Below are positions 45,193-49,156 of a stretch of 49,156 bases of DNA, piece by piece (positions within the stretch are counted from its first letter, which is position 1; each line of letters begins with the position of its first letter). The translations under genes and the position numbers were made by a program. The notes under the pieces are model-generated. The model did no database searches. It saw only the letters and a list, made by a program, of their open reading frames with translations, and had not been told where the DNA came from. The stretch covers positions 1 to 49,156 of the forward strand of contig JAEVEX010000035.1 of the NCBI GenBank assembly GCA_016842085.1. The letters run 5' to 3'. This stretch comes from Candidatus Thermoflexus tengchongensis (GTDB lineage: Bacteria; Chloroflexota; Anaerolineae; Thermoflexales; Thermoflexaceae).

Positions 45193-45651
45193 ATGAATCG
45201 CTGGTTGAGGTTCTGGATCATGGGGCTGGGGTTTCTGGGGCTCGGGCTGGGGGCCTGTGCGCCGGCGCGCCCGGAGGTTTCCCCGCTGGAAGGCTTCTCG
45301 CCGCTCCCGGCCCCTCCGCTTCCCATCCCCACGCACACTCCAGAGCAACCAGGAGGCCCGGCGGTGGAATTTTCCCTGAAGGAAGTGATCGAGCAAGCGC
45401 GACAGGACCTGGCGGCCCGCCTGGGCGTTCCCGCGGCGGAGATTCAGGTTGTGGAGGCGCGAGCCGTCACCTGGCCGGATAGCAGCCTGGGATGCCCCGA
45501 ACCCGGGCGGATGTATCTGCAGGTCCTCACCCCCGGCTATCGCGTGATCCTGGAGGTTCGAGGTCAGCGATACGCATACCATGGCGGACGCCAGGGTCCG
45601 CCCTTTCTATGCCCCTCCGATCGAGCACAGGAACCGGTAGAAGGAGAGTAA
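45193..45651 (+). CDS. Small lipoprotein with a TWPDSSLGCPEPG-type domain
   Basis: A 152-residue predicted lipoprotein. A basic start and hydrophobic stretch lead to the lipobox GLGAC, then a Pro-rich linker and a domain of about 90 residues. Its best-conserved piece is VTWPDSSLGCPEPGRMYLQV, followed by TPGYRVILEVRGQRYAYHGG and FLCPS. I recall this pattern in uncharacterised secreted proteins of Chloroflexota and other phyla; its function is not known. ATG 45193 is placed seven bases after AGGAGG; a GTG codon directly before is the alternative. Two cysteines of the domain may form a disulfide. It is preceded by herA at a distance of 92 bases and may share its transcript. Confidence 0.7.
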   Translation: MNRWLRFWIMGLGFLGLGLGACAPARPEVSPLEGFSPLPAPPLPIPTHTPEQPGGPAVEFSLKEVIEQARQDLAARLGVPAAEIQVVEARAVTWPDSSLGCPEPGRMYLQVLTPGYRVILEVRGQRYAYHGGRQGPPFLCPSDRAQEPVEGE

Positions 45652-45714
45652 ACGAAGAGACCCCGTTTTCCCGCAGGCCCCGGCAGCCCGGAAACCGTCG
45701 ATCCAGGAGAAAGA

Positions 45715-45750
45715 GAGCGGCGGGGCCGCCAAAGGCGGCCCCGCCCGCTC
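45715..45750. terminator. Bidirectional hairpin between lipoprotein and malG-like gene
   Basis: A perfect 12-bp stem (45719-45730 and 45734-45745, GGCGGGGCCGCC / GGCGGCCCCGCC) with a 3-base loop, extended by four more pairs past a single-base bulge. On minus it is followed by CTCTCTTTCTCC, and on plus by ACCCGAG. It probably ends the ABC transporter operon. Confidence 0.65.
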
Positions 45751-45802
45751 ACCCGAGTGGATTCGCTCTCCCAACGAACCTCACCGGTGGACTGCGCCGT
45801 CC

Positions 45803-46747
45803 CTATTCCTTCACACCCCCCAGTGTCAATCCGGAGATCAGCCAGCGCGAGGAATAGAGGAAGAGGAGCGTAACGGGCACCGCCACCAGAATGGAGGCGG
45901 CGGCGAACTTCCCCCACAACACCGTGTATTGTTCCGTAAACGTCCACAATCCCAGAGGCCAGGTATACATCTCCCGCTTGTTCAGGATGATGCGGGCCAC
46001 GATGTATTCGTTCCAGCTGCTCATGAAGTTGAAGAGAAAAGCGATCGCCAGGGCGGGCGTGGAGAGAGGGCGGATGATGTGCCAGAGAACCCCCAATCGA
46101 GAGGCGCCATCGATCAGGGCGGCTTCCTCCAGGTCGCGAGGGATGGTGTCGTAATAGCCCTTGAGCATCCAGATGCTGAAAGGAACGGCGGTCACCGAGT
46201 AGGCGATCACCAGACCGAGGTAGGAGTTGATCAGCCCCAGACGGGAGATCATGATGAAGAGGGGCAGAAGGAGCATCGCTGCCGGGAACATCTGAGTGCT
46301 CAGCAGGAAGATCAACCCGGCGTTTCGACCGGGGAAGCGAAAGCGGGAGAAGGCGTAGGCGGCTGTGGCGGAGAGCAGAAGGCCGATCGTGGCCGTCGTC
46401 ACCGTGATGAGCAGGCTGTTCCAGATCCAGAGATAGAACTCCGTCGGACGCCCGGGCCGCCCGAACAGCAATTCGATATAGTTGACCAGGGTGGCATCTT
46501 CCGGGATGATGGCCAGGCTGGTGGTGAGCAGCTTGTTGGCCGGCCGGAGCGAGATGGTCACCACCCGCAGAACCGGATAGACGGCGATCAAACAGGCGAC
46601 CCACAGCGCCAGATGGATGAACAGCCGCTTCACCGGGCTGTCCCCCCGGGGCCGATAGAAGAGGGCCCGCAGCTGAAGGCGTGGCCACGGCCGCGCCGGG
46701 ACCGCCGGGGCTTCCACCACAGAGGACCAGAGCTCTTTCCCCTTCAT
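45803..46747 (-). CDS. Carbohydrate ABC transporter permease, MalG-like
   Basis: A 314-residue inner membrane permease of the MalG/CUT1 type. Six membrane segments are seen after an N-terminal extension of about 50 residues. The cytoplasmic EAA loop EEAALIDGASRLGVLWHIIR contacts the ATPase. The start at 46747 overlaps the stop of the partner permease (ATGA). No ATPase gene is present; CUT1 systems often share one encoded elsewhere. The substrate is probably a sugar or oligosaccharide but cannot be named. Confidence 0.9.
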   Translation of the reverse strand: MKGKELWSSVVEAPAVPARPWPRLQLRALFYRPRGDSPVKRLFIHLALWVACLIAVYPVLRVVTISLRPANKLLTTSLAIIPEDATLVNYIELLFGRPGRPTEFYLWIWNSLLITVTTATIGLLLSATAAYAFSRFRFPGRNAGLIFLLSTQMFPAAMLLLPLFIMISRLGLINSYLGLVIAYSVTAVPFSIWMLKGYYDTIPRDLEEAALIDGASRLGVLWHIIRPLSTPALAIAFLFNFMSSWNEYIVARIILNKREMYTWPLGLWTFTEQYTVLWGKFAAASILVAVPVTLLFLYSSRWLISGLTLGGVKE

Positions 46748-48108
46748 TCGTAAACCCCCCGCAATCCCTTCGTGATCCGCAGGTAGAAGATCGACCACAG
46801 GAGCAAGATGAAGAAGATCACCAGCGCGAAAGCCGCGCTGAACCCGTAACGGTAAAACTGGAAGATGGCTTTATAGAGGGAGGAAACCAGGATATCGGTC
46901 TTTTCCTGAGGCCCGCCCTGGGTCACCAGATAGATCACCTCGAACCGGTTGAACGTCCACACCGTCCCCAGGATCGTGGCCGGCACCAGAACCGGCCGCA
47001 ACAGCGGCAGGGTGATGTGCCGGAACTGCTGCCATTTGCTGGCCCCGTCGATCTCCGCCGCCTCATAGTATTCCTGGGAGATGCTCTGCAGCCCGCCCAG
47101 GATCACCACCATCATGAAGGGGATCCCCAGCCAGACATTGGTCATCACCACGGAGATGAACGCCCATGTGGGATCCTGGCGCCAGGGGACGGGATGGATC
47201 GCCTGGGAAAGCCAGGCGAGGAGATCATAGATCAGGGGAAGCGATTGAGCCTGGGCCGCCAGATCCGTAAAGAACTGCTGGACGTTCCGGAGCAGGATGT
47301 TGAACAATCCATACCGGAAATCGAACTCGTTGCGCCATGCCATGGCGGTGATCGTTGAGGGAACGGCCCAGGGGAGGATCAGGATCGTCCGGTAAAGGCC
47401 TCGCAACCGCATCGGGCGATTCAGCAGCAGGGCCAGGATCAAACCGCCCGTGACATGGAAAAAGACGTTGATGGCCGTCCACAGCACTGTCCGCCCGAAC
47501 ACCTCGAAGAACGTGGCATCCTTCGCAACCGGCCCGGTGAACACCTTGATGAAGTTCTCGATGCCATAGCGAAGCCCGAACTCCGGATTCTGGGCCGTAT
47601 ACATGGCCATGTTCGAGAAAGCCAGGCGCACCTCGAACAGGAAAGGGATGATGATCAGGAAGCTGATGCCGATCAGGGCCGGTAAGATCAGAACATAGGC
47701 CAGGCCCAGGCGCGATGGGCGTGGTTCCCCGGCGAAGTAGATCAGGAGCTCCAGAGCCAGGATGAGGAAAAAGGGAAGGAGCAGGCGCCAGGGCATGGGG
47801 GAAAGAGCGGACCATGCGGCCCAGACCCGTTCGGGGAGAGTCAGGAGAGGAGCCAGGCCCAAAGCGGCCACCAGATCCGCGATCAGCCCCATACGGTCCA
47901 GGAACCGGAGGAACAGAAGGAGCATGAGAGCCGCTATGGCGCTCTGGACCGTGCGGGTGAAGATTGCCCCCAGGAGAGCGCGAGGCCTTCGGAAAAAGAG
48001 AAGATAAACATAGCCCTCCAGGAGGGCGAGAACCAGCGCGATCGCCAGGATAAAGCTGAGGACCTGGCTCAGAGAGCGAACCATCACTTCAGGAGTCAGC
48101 GCCCCCAC
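46744..48108 (-). CDS. Carbohydrate ABC transporter permease, MalF-like, with N-terminal extension
   Basis: A 454-residue permease. The core (about 160-454) has the MalF-type architecture with NVFFHVTGGLILALLLNRPM, LILPWAVPSTITAMAWRNEF, and the EAA loop YYEAAEIDGASKWQQFRHIT. The first about 160 residues add extra hydrophobic segments (including LSFILAIALVLALLEGYVYL and AIAALMLLLFLRFL) not in the minimal permease. The GTG at 48108 is preferred because AGGAGG is six bases before it; the ATG at 48198 gives a leader with no such site. It begins after the hairpin that separates it from the binding-protein gene and is coupled to the second permease. Confidence 0.88.
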   Translation of the reverse strand: MGALTPEVMVRSLSQVLSFILAIALVLALLEGYVYLLFFRRPRALLGAIFTRTVQSAIAALMLLLFLRFLDRMGLIADLVAALGLAPLLTLPERVWAAWSALSPMPWRLLLPFFLILALELLIYFAGEPRPSRLGLAYVLILPALIGISFLIIIPFLFEVRLAFSNMAMYTAQNPEFGLRYGIENFIKVFTGPVAKDATFFEVFGRTVLWTAINVFFHVTGGLILALLLNRPMRLRGLYRTILILPWAVPSTITAMAWRNEFDFRYGLFNILLRNVQQFFTDLAAQAQSLPLIYDLLAWLSQAIHPVPWRQDPTWAFISVVMTNVWLGIPFMMVVILGGLQSISQEYYEAAEIDGASKWQQFRHITLPLLRPVLVPATILGTVWTFNRFEVIYLVTQGGPQEKTDILVSSLYKAIFQFYRYGFSAAFALVIFFILLLWSIFYLRITKGLRGVYE

Positions 48109-48246
48109 GATGCGCCTCCTGCTTGAGCCCGGTATCTGAACAGGACCTGCGCCGTTCAATTCCCATCCGGGAGGCGACAGGGAAGGGAGAAAAATCATCT
48201 CTGGGAGTGGCGAGCCGGTTCACCACCCAAAAGCCCCTATAGAACC

Positions 48247-48281
48247 AAAGAGGGGGAGGGCCTGGAGCCCTCCCCCTCTTT
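48247..48281 (-). terminator. Hairpin between binding-protein and permease genes
   Basis: A perfect 15-bp stem (48247-48261 and 48267-48281, AAAGAGGGGGAGGGC / GCCCTCCCCCTCTTT) with a 5-base loop, starting six bases after the binding-protein stop (minus). TTTGGTTCT follows the stem. It could attenuate read-through into the permeases and raise binding-protein expression. Confidence 0.7.
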
Positions 48282-48286
48282 CAGGC

Positions 48287-49156
48287 TTACTTCTTCCCCA
48301 GCTCCGCCACGCACTGATCGGCCGCCTGCTGCATCGCCTTCGCTGCATCGGCCGGCTTAAGGGTCCCGGCCATCACCCCCTCCAGGTTCGGCCGCATCGC
48401 ATCCCAGGCGCAGCGCATCTCCGGGGCCGCCGGCATCGGCCGGCCCAGGAGCAACTGCTCAAAGGAACCCTTCAGGATCGGATCGCTCTGGATGGCTGGG
48501 TCATCCTTCAGGGCCTTCAGGGAAGGCAGGCGCTTGAACTTCTCGATCCACTTCTTCTGGACATCGGCCGAGGTCATGTAGGCCACGAAGGTTTTCACCG
48601 CTTCTACCTTGGCGGGATCCTGAAGGACGGCCTTGGAGACCATCCAGTATTTGCCACCGGTCATCGGCGTGGGGTATTTGCCGGTGGCGGTGACCTTCGG
48701 GATCGGGGCCACGCCCAGTTTATCGCCCAGGACCTGCGCGTAGCCGCCCAGGGACCAGTCGCCGTTGATAATCATCGCCGCCTTCCCTTCCTTGAAGAGG
48801 GTATCGGCACAGTTGTAGTCACACTCCTGGGGGACCACCTTGTGCTTGAACTTCAGATCCTGGACGAACTGGAGGGCCCCCACGGTGCCTTCGTTGTCGA
48901 AGGTCGGCTTATCGTTCTCATCCAGCGGCCAGGTCCCGAAGGCACCCAGCCAGGGAGCCAGCCAGAAGGGCTCGTTCAGGTTGTAGGCAAAGCCCTGGAT
49001 CTCCCCCTTGGTGAGCTCCTGGGCCATCTTGATCAGCTCATCGGTGTCCTTCGGGGGCTCCTTGACCAGGTCTTTATTGTAAAGCAACATCAGGTGGTTG
49101 CCGTAGTTGTCGGGCACCCCCCAGATCTCCCCTTTCACCCGGGTGGCATTCAGAGC
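48287..49156 (-). CDS. Extracellular solute-binding protein, MalE-like (N-terminus outside window)
   Basis: A C-terminal fragment of 289 residues; the frame is open to the right window edge. It resembles family 1 extracellular binding proteins: GEIWGVPDNYGNHLMLLYNK, then FKEGKAAMIINGDWSLGG, PMTGGKYWMVSK and AVKTFVAYMTSADVQKKW. These match the hinge and lobe features of MalE-type proteins. The upstream part, including a lipoprotein signal, lies outside the window. Gene order with the two permeases fits a CUT1 sugar importer. The ligand cannot be inferred from this fragment. Confidence 0.92.
   Translation of the reverse strand, partial: ALNATRVKGEIWGVPDNYGNHLMLLYNKDLVKEPPKDTDELIKMAQELTKGEIQGFAYNLNEPFWLAPWLGAFGTWPLDENDKPTFDNEGTVGALQFVQDLKFKHKVVPQECDYNCADTLFKEGKAAMIINGDWSLGGYAQVLGDKLGVAPIPKVTATGKYPTPMTGGKYWMVSKAVLQDPAKVEAVKTFVAYMTSADVQKKWIEKFKRLPSLKALKDDPAIQSDPILKGSFEQLLLGRPMPAAPEMRCAWDAMRPNLEGVMAGTLKPADAAKAMQQAADQCVAELGKK

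Noticed and set aside
45803-49156. Naming the ABC importer as a maltose transporter with mal gene symbols
   Set aside because: Family membership is clear but substrate specificity cannot be read from the sequence, and the binding protein is incomplete.

Overview
The window is a high-GC, gene-dense bacterial chromosome segment. Gene content suggests a thermophilic member of the Chloroflexota, possibly near Thermoflexia or Anaerolineae. Supporting signs are an extended type I NADH dehydrogenase operon, several secreted proteins with lipoprotein signals or a C-terminal LPLILK tail, tandem FemAB-like transferases, a bacterial HerA/NurA pair and GGGCAAC/GTTGCCC palindromes between genes. The taxonomic call is an inference from style and content. 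No rRNA, tRNA, CRISPR array, prophage or intact insertion sequence was recognised.

Layout. Positions 1-161 hold the tail of an unknown gene. Positions 314-5316 (minus) encode two large secreted proteins: a lipoprotein metallopeptidase with a PA14-like domain and a YVTN-type beta-propeller. Positions 5524-10963 (plus) encode methylglyoxal synthase, a TPR protein, a GT-C type membrane glycosyltransferase and a sensor histidine kinase whose 3' end overlaps a convergent PAP2 phosphatase gene (minus, to 11782). A UPF0173 metallo-hydrolase (plus) ends in a strong hairpin at 12994-13027. Then come an OmpR-type response regulator and two FemAB-like genes (minus, 13119-15916), a 736-bp mostly non-coding stretch, and the conserved translation/secretion cluster ffh-rpsP-khpA-rimM (minus).

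Positions 19613-36583 (minus) are a complete 14-subunit nuo operon in order A to N. It starts at a good sigma-70-like promoter (36613-36640) and ends at a hairpin followed by a T-rich stretch (19450-19486). It carries unusual insertions: an alpha/beta hydrolase and a Cys-rich V4R-like protein between nuoD and nuoE, and a small protein plus what looks like a deleted AbiEii-type nucleotidyltransferase remnant between nuoF and nuoG.

On the right, rpmF, a Rieske-like protein lacking the usual ligands and a thiolase run on plus. They converge on rho (minus) across a pair of large palindromes. Upstream of rho lies about 800 bp without genes, holding nested inverted repeats that look like a decayed mobile element. 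The plus-strand module nurA - HAS-barrel-like gene - herA (41389-45100) encodes a predicted DNA-end-processing nuclease/translocase set. A small lipoprotein gene follows. The window closes with a carbohydrate-type ABC importer on minus (binding protein, cut by the window edge, then two permeases), with a perfect 15-bp hairpin between the binding-protein gene and the permeases.

Most genes are housekeeping or respiratory. The points most worth following are the HerA-NurA three-gene module, the genes embedded in the nuo operon, the degenerate Rieske-like protein and the families of intergenic palindromes.
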